Below, one piece after another: positions 50,358 to 60,263 of a stretch of 64,000 bases of DNA. Both the position numbers and the translations under genes were made by a program. The notes beneath the pieces were generated by a model that worked only from the letters and a program-made list of their open reading frames with translations, was not told the origin of the DNA and ran no database searches. This stretch comes from Cyclobacteriaceae bacterium (GTDB lineage Bacteria > Bacteroidota > Bacteroidia > Cytophagales > Cyclobacteriaceae): the NCBI GenBank assembly GCA_028285685.1, contig JANQOR010000011.1, positions 1 to 64,000 on the forward strand, given 5' to 3'. Numbering within the stretch: the stretch's first letter is position 1; each line of letters begins with the position of its first letter.

Positions 50358-53357
50358 ATGAAGAGGATTTTACTACTATGTTTTATGTTCTTTACTGTCT
50401 TTGCATTTACTGCATTGGCACAGAGAACTGTGTCCGGGAAAATCACCGATGAAACCGGTGTAGCCCTTCCGGGTGTGAACGTTGTCCTTAAAGGCACAAC
50501 GACAGGTACAACCACAGACCTGGACGGAAATTTTCGTCTTTCTGTAGAAGATGGAGCAATCCTTGTTATTTCTTATGTAGGCTTCGAATCTCAGGAAATT
50601 GAGGTTGGAGCCAGAAGCGTAATTGACGTCACAATGGGAGGAGTAACAGAACTCCAGGAAGTCGTCGTCGTTGGTTACGGATCTTCACTTAAGACTGAAT
50701 TAACAAGTTCAATTGCTTCGGTTGGAGCTGATCAATTAGCAAAGCTTCCGACTCTATCACCTGAGCAAACCCTGCAAGGTTTGGCTTCTGGTGTTTTTGT
50801 GAGTTCGGGCGGAGGCCAGCCAGGATCAGCGATGAACATCCGTGTGAGAGGCCAGGGTTCAATTAATGCGGGTACCCAGCCACTTTACATTATTGATGGA
50901 GTCGTTGTTTCTTCAGGCACGCTGACGCAAGATGGCGTTGGAGGTGCGGAGCAAAGCCCATTATCATCCCTTAACCCACAAGACATCGAGTCTATGCAGG
51001 TGTTGAAGGATGCAGCTGCATCAGCTATTTATGGTGCAAGAGCTTCAAATGGTGTGGTACTTATCACCACCAAAAGAGGAGAAGCTGGAAAAGCAAAAAT
51101 CGACTTCAGAGCTTGGACAGGTATGGCAGAAGCAATTGCCACCTATGACAAGACTTCAGGCGCTGAGCAAATCATGTTAGAAAGAGAAGGCTTCTTAAAT
51201 GATGATCCTTCGTTGAATCCAAATGATCCAAGCATTTCAGATGCTTCGTTGGGATGGGATGGGGTTACCAATTCAGACTGGATTGGTGAAGTGTTTAGAG
51301 AAGCGGTAATTAGAGAATATCAAGTCAGTGCTACCGGCGGAAATGAGGCGTTCAAGTACTTCATGAGCGGAGGTTATAGAGATGAGGAAGGAGTGATGCT
51401 TAACTCTAGTTTTGAGCGATTCACTACTAGATTGAACCTCGACTATAATGCTACAGATGAATTGACTATCGGAACAAGTTTGAGCTTCAATAGTAGTAAG
51501 CAGAATTTGTTGCAAAACGATAACAACATTTTTGGTATCTATTCTGCCGCAATCTTGACTTCCAGTCACAGGGCAATACGGGATGAAGAAACAGGCGAAT
51601 TTGTAGACGGGCTTCCGTCTTTCAATACGAATGCTGTTAGATCTGCCTTGCAGTCGAAGCAGATCAATACCGTATATAAGTTCTTAGGAAACTGGAATTT
51701 TGCGTATAAACTGCCTGTTGAAGGACTTATATTCAGAACTGATATTAACTATGATTGGACGTATGTTCGCGAGGATATCAACGCACCTGCAACAACTGCT
51801 CAAGGTAGAGGTGGAAATGGTGTCGGAGAATTTGACGCTTTAGATAGAGGTATTTTCAATATCGAGCCTACTTTCAGATATACGAACACTTTTGGTGGTG
51901 ATCACAAAATCACCGCAGTAGCAGGTATGACCTTCCAAAAGTCACGACGAACTTCTTCCATTATAAATGGACAAGGTTTCGCACGAGGAACGTTAACTTA
52001 TCTCGTTTCTGCGGCAACCATTACTGGTGGAGAATCATTCCGATTTGATGCTGCGTTAGCTTCACAATTTGCTCGAGTCGAGTATGTTTTCCGTGAAAAA
52101 TACATGGCTTCTGCATTGGTAAGAAGAGACGGATCGTCTCGATTCGGACCTGACAAGAAGTTTGGAACATTCTACGCATTCTCAGGAGGATGGAATTTCT
52201 CTGAAGAAGACTTCTTTGATGTTGGAATCATTGATTTCGCTAAGATCAGAGGTAGCTATGGTATAACAGGAAATGATCAAATTGGTAATAGAGCAGATGG
52301 GTTCTTCCAGTACATTGGTACGGTAAGCCCCGCAGCGAACTACCTTGATCAGGCTGCCCTTACAACTGACAGACTTGAAAACCCACAACTTCAGTGGGAG
52401 CAAACAGCAATGTTGGATGTTGGGTTGGAAGTTGCCATGTTTGGTAACAGGTTAAACCTGAATGTGGGATACTTCCAGCAAAAAACTGACAAGCTATTAT
52501 TCGACAACCAGGTTCCTTGGACTTCAGGATTTGATGATTTTGCCGATAACATTGGTAAGATCGAAAACAAGGGAATCGAAATCGATTTGGATGGTATCAT
52601 GGTTGTGGCCGGAGATTTCCAGTGGAGTGGTAAGTTGAACCTTACGTTCCTGGAAAATGAGGTTACAGAGTTGAACTCAGATGAGCCAATTCAGTTTGGA
52701 TTCGCAAGTGCTGTAATCAAAGGTGAGCCGTTGAACACTTTCTATGGATTGAAGTGGTTGGGGGTTGATCCTGCTACTGGAGAATCAAGATTCTTAGACG
52801 ACAATGGCGATGGCATCATCAGTGGTGAAGACCTTGTTGTTATCGGAGATCACTCTCCTGAATACATGGGTGGTATCAATACAACCTTGTCATGGAAAGG
52901 CTTGTCATTGGATGCTTTCTTCCAGTTTGTACAGGGAGTCGATGTTTATAATAATACACTTCAGTTCTCTCAAAACATCAGCGCCCCTTGGGGACTTAGT
53001 AGAGACGTGTTGAGAAGGTGGAGACAGCCTGGAGATATTACAGATATTCCCAAGGCTACACAACAAACATCTCTTGACTTCACAAATGACAATAGCCGAT
53101 TCTTAAGCGACGGATCTTACATTCGATTGAAAAACGTAACTCTTGCTTACAATCTTCCATCAGACCTTATTTCAAAAGCTGGTCTGAGAAGTGCTCGAGT
53201 TTACGTTCAAGGACAGAACTTGCTAACATGGTCTGGCTACAACGGACCTGATCCTGAGATCAGTGCATTCGGATTTACGAACACTGCACTGGGAACAGAC
53301 TTCTTGACGTTCCCGAACACGAGGTTGTATGCCCTAGGGATCAACATCGGATTGTAA
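50358..53357 (+). CDS. SusC-family TonB-linked outer-membrane protein (locus 1)
   Basis: A 999-residue TonB-dependent importer. Signal peptide (ILLLCFMFFTVFAFTALAQ); N-terminal carboxypeptidase-D-like domain (RTVSGKITDETGVALPGVNV ... LDGNFRLSVEDG); TonB-box/linker VVVVGYG; plug with QGLASGVFVSSGGGQPG, RGQGSINAG, LKDAAASAIYGARASNGVVL; C-terminal 22-strand barrel ending LYALGINIGL. It works with the SusD lipoprotein encoded 15 bases downstream. The 250-base upstream gap shows only a near-match promoter (TATATTTC at about 50311) and weak hairpins. First gene of a four-gene unit ending at the 57473 terminator. Confidence 0.95.
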   Translation: MKRILLLCFMFFTVFAFTALAQRTVSGKITDETGVALPGVNVVLKGTTTGTTTDLDGNFRLSVEDGAILVISYVGFESQEIEVGARSVIDVTMGGVTELQEVVVVGYGSSLKTELTSSIASVGADQLAKLPTLSPEQTLQGLASGVFVSSGGGQPGSAMNIRVRGQGSINAGTQPLYIIDGVVVSSGTLTQDGVGGAEQSPLSSLNPQDIESMQVLKDAAASAIYGARASNGVVLITTKRGEAGKAKIDFRAWTGMAEAIATYDKTSGAEQIMLEREGFLNDDPSLNPNDPSISDASLGWDGVTNSDWIGEVFREAVIREYQVSATGGNEAFKYFMSGGYRDEEGVMLNSSFERFTTRLNLDYNATDELTIGTSLSFNSSKQNLLQNDNNIFGIYSAAILTSSHRAIRDEETGEFVDGLPSFNTNAVRSALQSKQINTVYKFLGNWNFAYKLPVEGLIFRTDINYDWTYVREDINAPATTAQGRGGNGVGEFDALDRGIFNIEPTFRYTNTFGGDHKITAVAGMTFQKSRRTSSIINGQGFARGTLTYLVSAATITGGESFRFDAALASQFARVEYVFREKYMASALVRRDGSSRFGPDKKFGTFYAFSGGWNFSEEDFFDVGIIDFAKIRGSYGITGNDQIGNRADGFFQYIGTVSPAANYLDQAALTTDRLENPQLQWEQTAMLDVGLEVAMFGNRLNLNVGYFQQKTDKLLFDNQVPWTSGFDDFADNIGKIENKGIEIDLDGIMVVAGDFQWSGKLNLTFLENEVTELNSDEPIQFGFASAVIKGEPLNTFYGLKWLGVDPATGESRFLDDNGDGIISGEDLVVIGDHSPEYMGGINTTLSWKGLSLDAFFQFVQGVDVYNNTLQFSQNISAPWGLSRDVLRRWRQPGDITDIPKATQQTSLDFTNDNSRFLSDGSYIRLKNVTLAYNLPSDLISKAGLRSARVYVQGQNLLTWSGYNGPDPEISAFGFTNTALGTDFLTFPNTRLYALGINIGL

Positions 53358-53372
53358 AATTTTTAACAGAAT

Positions 53373-54707
53373 TTGAAAATGAAAAAGTTAATAATATTTC
53401 TTTCTGTGGTGATCACTATGTCTGCCTGTGAGGAGTTCGTGACGAAGGAGCCGGTAGATTTGATTCTTACAGAAAATGCAATTATAGATGCAGCGAGTGC
53501 AGACCAGGCTTTGCTTGGTGCTTACAGCCGACTGCAGGTTGATAATTTATTTGGTCACAATATTATTGGTTCACATGCAGGACTGCTTAGTGATGAATTA
53601 ACACATAGTGGCTCGTTCCCAACATTTGCTGAGATGGATGCTAATGATGTGGGATCAAGTAATGTTTCCTCAGATGACGTCTGGAGAGATGCTTACATTG
53701 GAATTTTCCAGGCAAACAACGTTTTGGAAATCCTTGGTTCAGAAGCAGAAATTGGAGGATTGACAGACGCAATGCGTCAGGTACACTTAGGAGAGGCAAG
53801 GTTTGTGCGAGCACTGTTACACTTCATCGTTGCTAACTTCTGGGGAGCTGTTCCTCAAGTAGAAACAACTGATGTAGTTGCTAATAGCACAGTCGCAAGA
53901 ACACCTCAGGCTGATATTTATTCATGGGTGATATCGGAGGCGGCTGCTGCAGCTACTGAGTTGGCCGCAGCAGATTGGGGAGCGAACAACCAGTATCGTG
54001 CCACTCAATGGGCAGCTCTAGCTCTGCAAGCAAGAGCCCTACTTTACAGTGGCGATGCCTCAGGAGCAGCAGCTGTTGCTGATAATATCATAACAAATGG
54101 ACCTTTTAGCTTGGAAGCTGATTATGATGATTTGTTTGTTGCAAGTGCTCAAAGTGATGAATTCATCTTTGTGTTGTTCAACAGTGTTCAGGATCAGAAT
54201 GAGATCACATTCCAGTTTTTGCCAGATGGTAGATTCGAATATGCGGTAGGGCCACAGTTCCTTGCAGCTCATCAGAACGATCCAAGAGCATTGATTGCCT
54301 TACATCCATCTGATGCTCAGGGAAGGTACCATGTTAACAAGTACAGAGATCTTGCGAACGGTGCAGACAATTCTCCAGTTTTCAGATTGGCTGAGATGTA
54401 TTTGATTAGAGCAGAAGGTAATGCAGGTACTGCAGCAGCGGTTGCTGACATTAACACGCTGAGAACTCGTGCTGGGGCGCCTGCTTTCACAGGTTCTGGA
54501 ACGATAGATGATATTCTGAATGAGCGGTTCATTGAACTAAGCTTCGAAGGACACAGGTTTCAGGATATAGTTCGTACAGGTAGAGCAGAAGCGATTATGG
54601 GTGCAGAGCCCGGAAGCAACTTTGCTCCAACAGATGTTTTGCTACCTGTTCCGCAACGTGATATCGATCAGAACCAGTTTTTGTTACCACAAAATGCTGG
54701 ATACTAG
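53373..54707 (+). CDS. SusD/RagB-family surface lipoprotein (locus 1)
   Basis: A 444-residue nutrient-binding lid of the SusCD complex. Lipoprotein signal (LIIFLSVVITMSAC, Cys 19); SusD-type helices (LLGAYSRLQVDNLFGHNI, ARFVRALLHFIVANFWG, AALALQARALLYSGDA), and the C-terminal hallmark region FRLAEMYLIRAEGNA ... LNERFIELSFEGHRFQDIVR. Shorter than typical 500-600-residue SusDs. Ends LLPVPQRDIDQNQFLLPQNAGY. Substrate not readable. Confidence 0.94.
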   Translation: MKMKKLIIFLSVVITMSACEEFVTKEPVDLILTENAIIDAASADQALLGAYSRLQVDNLFGHNIIGSHAGLLSDELTHSGSFPTFAEMDANDVGSSNVSSDDVWRDAYIGIFQANNVLEILGSEAEIGGLTDAMRQVHLGEARFVRALLHFIVANFWGAVPQVETTDVVANSTVARTPQADIYSWVISEAAAAATELAAADWGANNQYRATQWAALALQARALLYSGDASGAAAVADNIITNGPFSLEADYDDLFVASAQSDEFIFVLFNSVQDQNEITFQFLPDGRFEYAVGPQFLAAHQNDPRALIALHPSDAQGRYHVNKYRDLANGADNSPVFRLAEMYLIRAEGNAGTAAAVADINTLRTRAGAPAFTGSGTIDDILNERFIELSFEGHRFQDIVRTGRAEAIMGAEPGSNFAPTDVLLPVPQRDIDQNQFLLPQNAGY

Positions 54708-54726
54708 AACCTAAAAACTTTATGAC

Positions 54727-55632
54727 ATGAAGATTTTAAAGAATATATTAATGTGCTGTGTTTTGGTATCCTTTCTTGCTTGTGAGGATGGTACTGAATT
54801 TACAAAGACTGGCCTTGATTACGTTGCTTTTACAGTAAGCTCGGCATCTGTTAATGAGGCAGTTGCAGTGACTACTCAGGATGGTATCTCTACCACTACT
54901 AATGGGTATTATACTGTGAATGTTATCAGGTCAAGCTCAGATGTTAGTGCTGACCTAACAGTCAATTTCACAGTTGCTGGAACTTTTGTTTCGACATCTG
55001 ATTTTGCAGATGCAGGAGATGATGCAGCAAGTACGTTCGCATCATCAGCTGCTGGTTCGGTTGTAATTCCCGCTGGGAAGTCGCAGGCGGCTTTTACCAT
55101 CACGGCAATTAATGACTTATTTAGTTCAGGTAACAAGGAAGTTGTGGTAACGATCACAGGAGCTTCGGCGAGCAATTACCAGTTAGGTTATGCTCAGTCG
55201 GGTCTTGGCGAAAGTTTGACACTAACCATCATCGATGATGACTGTCCTATTGACCTGTCGACGTTTGCAGGAACTTATTCTATGGCGTCTGTAGGTACGG
55301 AAGGTGCTTTTAACGAAGGATTTGATCTCTGCGCAAGTGCAGCAAGAGATTGTTCTGGAGATGTGACTCTGACACCGATAGCAACCGATCCAACTGGAAC
55401 AACCGCTACGATTGATCACGCCTCATTCGGTAATCCTTTACAGATAAAGTTCATTACATGCTCTTCGGAGGTAATCGTTGAAAACTCAATGGATACCTGG
55501 TTTGGAAATGCTTGGTTTACCAGACAAGGAGATGAGGTAATTGGTAGCTACAACGACGATTCAAAAGGTATTGTAGTTGTTGTTGATGTTGCCAATTTTG
55601 ACGAATTCGACATAATTCTGACCAAGAATTAG
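54727..55632 (+). CDS. lipoprotein with Calx-beta-like domain
   Basis: A 301-residue lipoprotein: signal with lipobox (CCVLVSFLAC, Cys 19), a beta-sandwich domain in residues about 30-175 whose pattern (AVAVTTQDGIST, VVIPAGKSQAAFTITAIND, NKEVVVTITGAS, SLTLTIIDDD) is that of Calx-beta repeats, then a Cys-containing C-terminal beta domain (CPIDLSTFAGTYSMAS, GSYNDDSKGIVVVVD). Lies 19 bases after SusD and 21 before the FAS1 gene, so it is an accessory surface protein of locus 1. No catalytic motif. Confidence 0.78.
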   Translation: MKILKNILMCCVLVSFLACEDGTEFTKTGLDYVAFTVSSASVNEAVAVTTQDGISTTTNGYYTVNVIRSSSDVSADLTVNFTVAGTFVSTSDFADAGDDAASTFASSAAGSVVIPAGKSQAAFTITAINDLFSSGNKEVVVTITGASASNYQLGYAQSGLGESLTLTIIDDDCPIDLSTFAGTYSMASVGTEGAFNEGFDLCASAARDCSGDVTLTPIATDPTGTTATIDHASFGNPLQIKFITCSSEVIVENSMDTWFGNAWFTRQGDEVIGSYNDDSKGIVVVVDVANFDEFDIILTKN

Positions 55633-55653
55633 TAGATCATTAAATAAGTTAAA

Positions 55654-57444
55654 ATGAAGAAAATAATATATATATCAATCATAACTATGTTCCTCGCAGG
55701 ATGTGAGGATTATGATCCCGCTGTCTCGGTAAGTGATTCCTCTGCTGTTTTCTCAGCATCTGATATAATGGATTTGAAGGGATATACCCTCTTCAATGAT
55801 GCTGTGGCGCATGCAGGAATTTCTAGTGAATTATTTGGAGCGGATTCTGTAACTGTTTTGGCTCCTTCGAATCAAGCATTTGCAGTGTATTTGGCTAGTG
55901 TGGGAGCTGCAAGCGTGACTGATCTAGATGCAGCAACGTTGGCAAACGTTCTTAGATATCACACTATGAACGGAGCAATTTCAGCATCTGAGTTTGGTGC
56001 AAGTACAGCTTCACTCTTGACTGGGAAAAGCGTCTATTTGTCCACTGACCTAGATGGAGGAATGGGCTTCAATGGAAAGGCTGCCATTTTGGATGCTGAC
56101 ATGTACTCCAACGATGGTATCATCCATGGAGTTAGTGCTGTTTTAGCTACTCCAGCTGACGATATAATGGCAATCTTGAGTGCAAGTGCCGATCATACTG
56201 ATTTGGTTACTGAGCTTCAAAGGACTGGTCTGGATGCCACACTTTCAGGTACTTCGGACTTTACTATGCTAGCTCCTAACAACGCGGCTGTGACAGCAGC
56301 GGGAATTGCGGCAATGACAGTTGCGGATGCAACGGATGCTTTAAGTTTCCATGTCTTTGCTGGTAGAGATTATTCGGTTGAGATCGCTGACGGTCGTCAA
56401 GCCACCATACTTGGTGCACAGGCGGATCAGCAGCAAGAGATGAATATAGAGGCATTGGCGTTCAATGGCGTTGCGGTTGATTCTGCAAACTATTCAGCTG
56501 ACAATGGAATTGTTCATTTCGTAGGAACTGTAATCGCGGAGCAATTGACTAATATCGACTTTATTCCTGCCGATTTTCAAATGATCATCGATGCACTTGA
56601 TGCCTCTGTGAGAACAGGGTATGAAGACATTAGCACTGACTTCAGTTTCATGGCTCCTGATGCTGGGGCTCCTACTGTTGCAAGTTTTGGCGGCGATTTG
56701 ACGGCTATGCAAGCTTGGTTGGATAGGTATACCTTTGATGGTGAAATTATTCTTCGAAGCACTGCTTCTGGAACTAAAGTAACTACCAGGGGCGGTGACA
56801 ATTTTTATACTCAGCACACGACTACCAACATTGGATCAGCAGGATTTACAATAAACGGTACTTCCTTGTTAAGTTCATTTTCGCAGGAAACATACAATGG
56901 CTACAGAAATAGATTTTTTGCAAGTGGATATCCAACTCCACTTCCGACGACTACTATTTCAGCGACATTGGATGCTGATGCTAATTACAACTTACTTGGT
57001 AAGGCGATAGAAGTTGCTGGAAAAGATTCGCAAGTCGACGCTGAAGGAACCACTTTCTATGCGATTGATAATGCGACATTTACTGCGCTGTATGGTTACA
57101 CGGCCATCGCAGGCGGTTTGGATACGCTATCACTTTCTGACGAAAATGACGAAGACGTGATTGCTGATTTCGTTGAGATGATTGATGCTCATACTGTTTC
57201 GGGTGTTCATTCACTGCTGCTTCTTGAGGTAGATTTTCCAACTCAAACCAGCAAGACAGCAGATGCTGACGGTGATATTTTCTGGGGTACGGTTCAGATT
57301 GATAATGCGATGATGGTCTCAACAGACAGTCTAGCTATCATAACTGATCAGAAAGATCCGCAGAATAATTTTATCACGCTTACAGCTTTTGACATCTGGG
57401 CGTCAAACGGAGTTATTCACGCTCTTAGCGGAACCTTAGATTAG
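55654..57444 (+). CDS. multi-FAS1 (fasciclin) domain lipoprotein
   Basis: A 596-residue lipoprotein: lipobox ISIITMFLAGC, then about four FAS1 domains. The FAS1 H/YH-type ends are clear: NDGIIHGVSAVL, DNGIVHFVGTVI and SNGVIHALSGTL, and FAS1 starts such as LKGYTLFNDAVAHAGI and ADSVTVLAPSNQAF. The third domain is diverged. FAS1 modules mediate adhesion to matrix or glycans. Last gene of the SusC-SusD-Calx-FAS1 unit; a strong terminator follows 29 bases later. Confidence 0.88.
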   Translation: MKKIIYISIITMFLAGCEDYDPAVSVSDSSAVFSASDIMDLKGYTLFNDAVAHAGISSELFGADSVTVLAPSNQAFAVYLASVGAASVTDLDAATLANVLRYHTMNGAISASEFGASTASLLTGKSVYLSTDLDGGMGFNGKAAILDADMYSNDGIIHGVSAVLATPADDIMAILSASADHTDLVTELQRTGLDATLSGTSDFTMLAPNNAAVTAAGIAAMTVADATDALSFHVFAGRDYSVEIADGRQATILGAQADQQQEMNIEALAFNGVAVDSANYSADNGIVHFVGTVIAEQLTNIDFIPADFQMIIDALDASVRTGYEDISTDFSFMAPDAGAPTVASFGGDLTAMQAWLDRYTFDGEIILRSTASGTKVTTRGGDNFYTQHTTTNIGSAGFTINGTSLLSSFSQETYNGYRNRFFASGYPTPLPTTTISATLDADANYNLLGKAIEVAGKDSQVDAEGTTFYAIDNATFTALYGYTAIAGGLDTLSLSDENDEDVIADFVEMIDAHTVSGVHSLLLLEVDFPTQTSKTADADGDIFWGTVQIDNAMMVSTDSLAIITDQKDPQNNFITLTAFDIWASNGVIHALSGTLD

Positions 57445-57472
57445 AAAGTAGTACACTTTTTTAATAATTTTG

Positions 57473-57507
57473 ATTCGGCGATAATGGTTTTATCGCCGAA
57501 TTTTTTT
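57473..57507 (+). terminator. strong Rho-independent terminator of SusCD locus 1
   Basis: A perfect 12-bp stem, ATTCGGCGATAA (57473-57484) with TTATCGCCGAAT (57490-57501), 5-base loop TGGTT, then six more T. It ends the four-gene unit and lies inside the first codons of an upstream start candidate for the next gene, arguing for the later ATG. Confidence 0.9.
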
Positions 57508-57519
57508 ACAGAAATCAGT

Positions 57520-59721
57520 ATGAAGAGAGTATTTCTATCTATTGGGATATCAGTCCTCATAGGATTTGTGTCCTTTGCGCAGGAATGTGGTACGGTGGCT
57601 ACTGCAGAAAATTTGGAATTTATGAAGAGGTTAGAGCTGTCATCTGCTCGCTCTTTGGATAATCCTCTTTCCTCTCCGATAGTTACCATTCCGATTAAAT
57701 TTCATGCCCTAAAAACTAGCGCCGGTGCCGGGGGAATGTCAGAAGCCACCAAGGACAACTTGATCAATAACCTCAACGCAGTATATGCCCCATCCAATAT
57801 GATTTTTGAGCACGTTGGAGAAGTGAACGAAATTGTTGATGACGATCATTATGACTTTGATAGTGCCAACGAGGGTGCTGTGGCCGTGGGAAATGATGTT
57901 CAAAAAACTTTAAACGTTTATTTCTTTAACTCTATTGTGAGCGGTGGCTCACCGCTATGTGGATATACAAGATTCCCTCCAAGTTCAGATAGAGTTTTTA
58001 TGGCGAATGCGTGTATAAGTGGAGGAACTTTTGAACACGAAATAGGCCATTACTTCACATTGTTTCATACACATGGCACCACAAATACAGGTACTACCGA
58101 CGAGTTGGTAGATGGATCGAATTGCAGCGCAGCGGGGGATCGAGTTTGCGATACAGCTGCTGATCCAAATTTGTCGGGAGTCGTGAATGCGACTTGTGCC
58201 TACACTGGAACATTGAGAGATGCCAACGGGGATGAATACAAGCCGGATCCCTCCAATTTCATGTCCTATGCCCCAGGCAACTGTCGGGATAAGTTTTCAG
58301 CAGGTCAGAACGAAAGAATTAGAAGAGGTTTTGAAGAAGGCAGATCCTATCTGAATTTTACTACTGAGGGTTTTTCGGCACTAATTTCTTCGAACACCAA
58401 GGAGCAGTGCATTGGCGGAGATGTGAGATACGAGGCTATTGCATTTGGTGCCGCTACGTATGAATGGACATTTGAAGGTGGTCAACCCGAAACCTCGGAG
58501 GTCGCTGATCCAAGGGTGACTTATGAATCAAGTGGCACGTTTGATGTGGAACTCAAGGTTACTGATAACTCAGGCCAGGAAATTATTGTCTCTAAGCCCA
58601 ACTTTGTAAAAATCGATGACCCGCTCGAAAATACACTTGAGATTCCATTTGTCTCAGGAATAGACAGTGGTTTACCCATAGATCTCAATGTGGACAATCC
58701 AGATCAAGGTTTCACATTTGAATATTCCAATGTAGATTCAGAAGAGCTCGGATCATCAGGGTCAATATTCATTAACAACCGCGATTATTTTACAGAGAAC
58801 CTACTAAACGTGGACAAGCTATTTCTAAGAAATTACTCAGCACCTGGGATAAAGAAATTCACAATTAATTTTGATTACGCTTACACGTATTTAATCCCAG
58901 ATGATACAGAAGCACCCCCGGTGTATGATTCTCTGACTTTTCAGATTCGATCACAATGTGCTTCAGAAAGTGTTGTGCTGTGGCATACTGGTGGAGAAGA
59001 CCTGAAAACTGCCGATGCACTTAATTCAGCTTTCGTACCGACGGCCATTCAATGGAAAAATAAGGAAATTGAATTTGTGATGGATGAGGCTCTTGATTTT
59101 GTCGGATTTGAGTTCGTTAGCCACTCTTACAATGGCAACAACCTCTATTTGGACAATATCAGTTTTACACCAGATTTTACGGTTGATCCACCAATCGATT
59201 TCCGTTTGGGTAAGGTTGCTGCTGGCGTTCCGACGTTGCGCTGGTTTGATGGATCAAACAACGAAACGGCCTATGTCTTAGAGAGATCAATCAACGATGG
59301 TGAATTTTCTGAGCTAATCAGGCTTGATCCAAATACGATTTTGTTTAGGGATTCAACCTTGGAAGCGGGGAACAACTATGCTTACCGGTTGTTTGCCGAT
59401 GGGGTAAATGGAAACACATCTGTTTATACTGATATAATAGAGGTAAACTCATCTCAAATTACCACAGGTATTGAAGAGGAATTAGACAGGTCAGTATTGA
59501 TCTATCCGAATCCTGCTGTAGACAAACTTCAGATTTTTGCTCCCGAAATCGGAGAACTGATGTTCAACATGACGGATATATCTGGCAAGGTTTTGGTGAG
59601 AAAATCAGGGCTTAATAACGGAGAAAATACAATAGACATTTCTGGATTGAGAAATGGTATCTACTTGATTAACATATTTAAAGAATCTAAATCAATTACT
59701 AAAAGGCTAATAAAGAAATGA
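57520..59721 (+). CDS. secreted M43-family metalloprotease with PKD and T9SS sorting domain
   Basis: A 733-residue zinc protease (pappalysin/M43B). Signal peptide (VFLSIGISVLIGFVSFAQ); catalytic domain with HEIGHYFTLFHTHG, i.e. HExxHxxxxxH (His173, Glu174, His177, His183), and the Met-turn region SNFMSYAPGNCRDKFS; then a PKD domain (YEWTFEGGQPETSEVADPRV), a lamin/jelly-roll-like beta domain, a Fn3-like domain (PTLRWFDGSNNETAYVLER) and a type A T9SS domain (VLIYPNPAVDKLQIF ... LIKK). ATG at 57520 is chosen; an earlier GTG/ATG would start inside the terminator. Likely exported to the cell surface or medium to degrade proteins. Confidence 0.9.
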   Translation: MKRVFLSIGISVLIGFVSFAQECGTVATAENLEFMKRLELSSARSLDNPLSSPIVTIPIKFHALKTSAGAGGMSEATKDNLINNLNAVYAPSNMIFEHVGEVNEIVDDDHYDFDSANEGAVAVGNDVQKTLNVYFFNSIVSGGSPLCGYTRFPPSSDRVFMANACISGGTFEHEIGHYFTLFHTHGTTNTGTTDELVDGSNCSAAGDRVCDTAADPNLSGVVNATCAYTGTLRDANGDEYKPDPSNFMSYAPGNCRDKFSAGQNERIRRGFEEGRSYLNFTTEGFSALISSNTKEQCIGGDVRYEAIAFGAATYEWTFEGGQPETSEVADPRVTYESSGTFDVELKVTDNSGQEIIVSKPNFVKIDDPLENTLEIPFVSGIDSGLPIDLNVDNPDQGFTFEYSNVDSEELGSSGSIFINNRDYFTENLLNVDKLFLRNYSAPGIKKFTINFDYAYTYLIPDDTEAPPVYDSLTFQIRSQCASESVVLWHTGGEDLKTADALNSAFVPTAIQWKNKEIEFVMDEALDFVGFEFVSHSYNGNNLYLDNISFTPDFTVDPPIDFRLGKVAAGVPTLRWFDGSNNETAYVLERSINDGEFSELIRLDPNTILFRDSTLEAGNNYAYRLFADGVNGNTSVYTDIIEVNSSQITTGIEEELDRSVLIYPNPAVDKLQIFAPEIGELMFNMTDISGKVLVRKSGLNNGENTIDISGLRNGIYLINIFKESKSITKRLIKK

Positions 59722-60209
59722 AAAATACGCTTTTAATATTCTGTTCAATTGTTTCGTCTGCTGCTTTTTCTCAGTTTTCAGAAACTGGTGCTCGTGCTGA
59801 TGGAATCGTGTACTTGAACGAACAGCAAACTGCTGAAGGGTCTAATGCTAAGAAAAGAGGTTATTATGTTGGACCGCATGTACTTGGAGATACAATAACC
59901 ATGCTTTTGAATAAGTTCGAAAACGATTATGTCTACTACAAAGAAACTGGCGGTGCGTATAGTGTTGAGGAGAAGAAGGTGATCAAGCCTACGATCTATC
60001 AAGCAGTGAAAAAACTAAACAGGCACTACGAAAAGTTATTAGCTAAGGGAGGTATTACTGAGGGTAATGCATATGCCAGAATGAAGACGATTATTTATAA
60101 AGGTCTTGAACTTAAGAACTATTACACCTCAGATGTAGAGCGAAAGTTGAAAAAGCTAAAAAAACCAGATGAGATAGAGAAGTACCTGGCAAGTATCAAG
60201 TTTAGGTGA
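59718..60209 (+). CDS. small secreted protein, unknown, coupled to the M43 protease gene
   Basis: A 163-residue protein with a signal peptide (LLIFCSIVSSAAFSQ) and a helical, Lys-rich mature part (TIYQAVKKLNRHYEKLLAKG, DVERKLKKLKKPDEIEKYLA). No family recognised. It overlaps the protease stop by 4 bases (ATGA), so it is translated with it; an inhibitor, chaperone or surface partner of the protease is conceivable but unsupported. Ends at a strong terminator. Confidence 0.75.
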   Translation: MKNTLLIFCSIVSSAAFSQFSETGARADGIVYLNEQQTAEGSNAKKRGYYVGPHVLGDTITMLLNKFENDYVYYKETGGAYSVEEKKVIKPTIYQAVKKLNRHYEKLLAKGGITEGNAYARMKTIIYKGLELKNYYTSDVERKLKKLKKPDEIEKYLASIKFR

Positions 60210-60231
60210 AATTTTGCCGTAAGATTTCCTC

Positions 60232-60263
60232 AAAAAACCCTTCTTAGAAAAGAAGGGTTTTTT
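60232..60263. terminator. strong hairpin terminator after the protease unit
   Basis: AAAAAACCCTTCTT (60232-60245) pairs perfectly with AAGAAGGGTTTTTT (60250-60263) around loop AGAA: a 14-bp stem whose A- and T-tracts make it effective on both strands. Confidence 0.9.
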
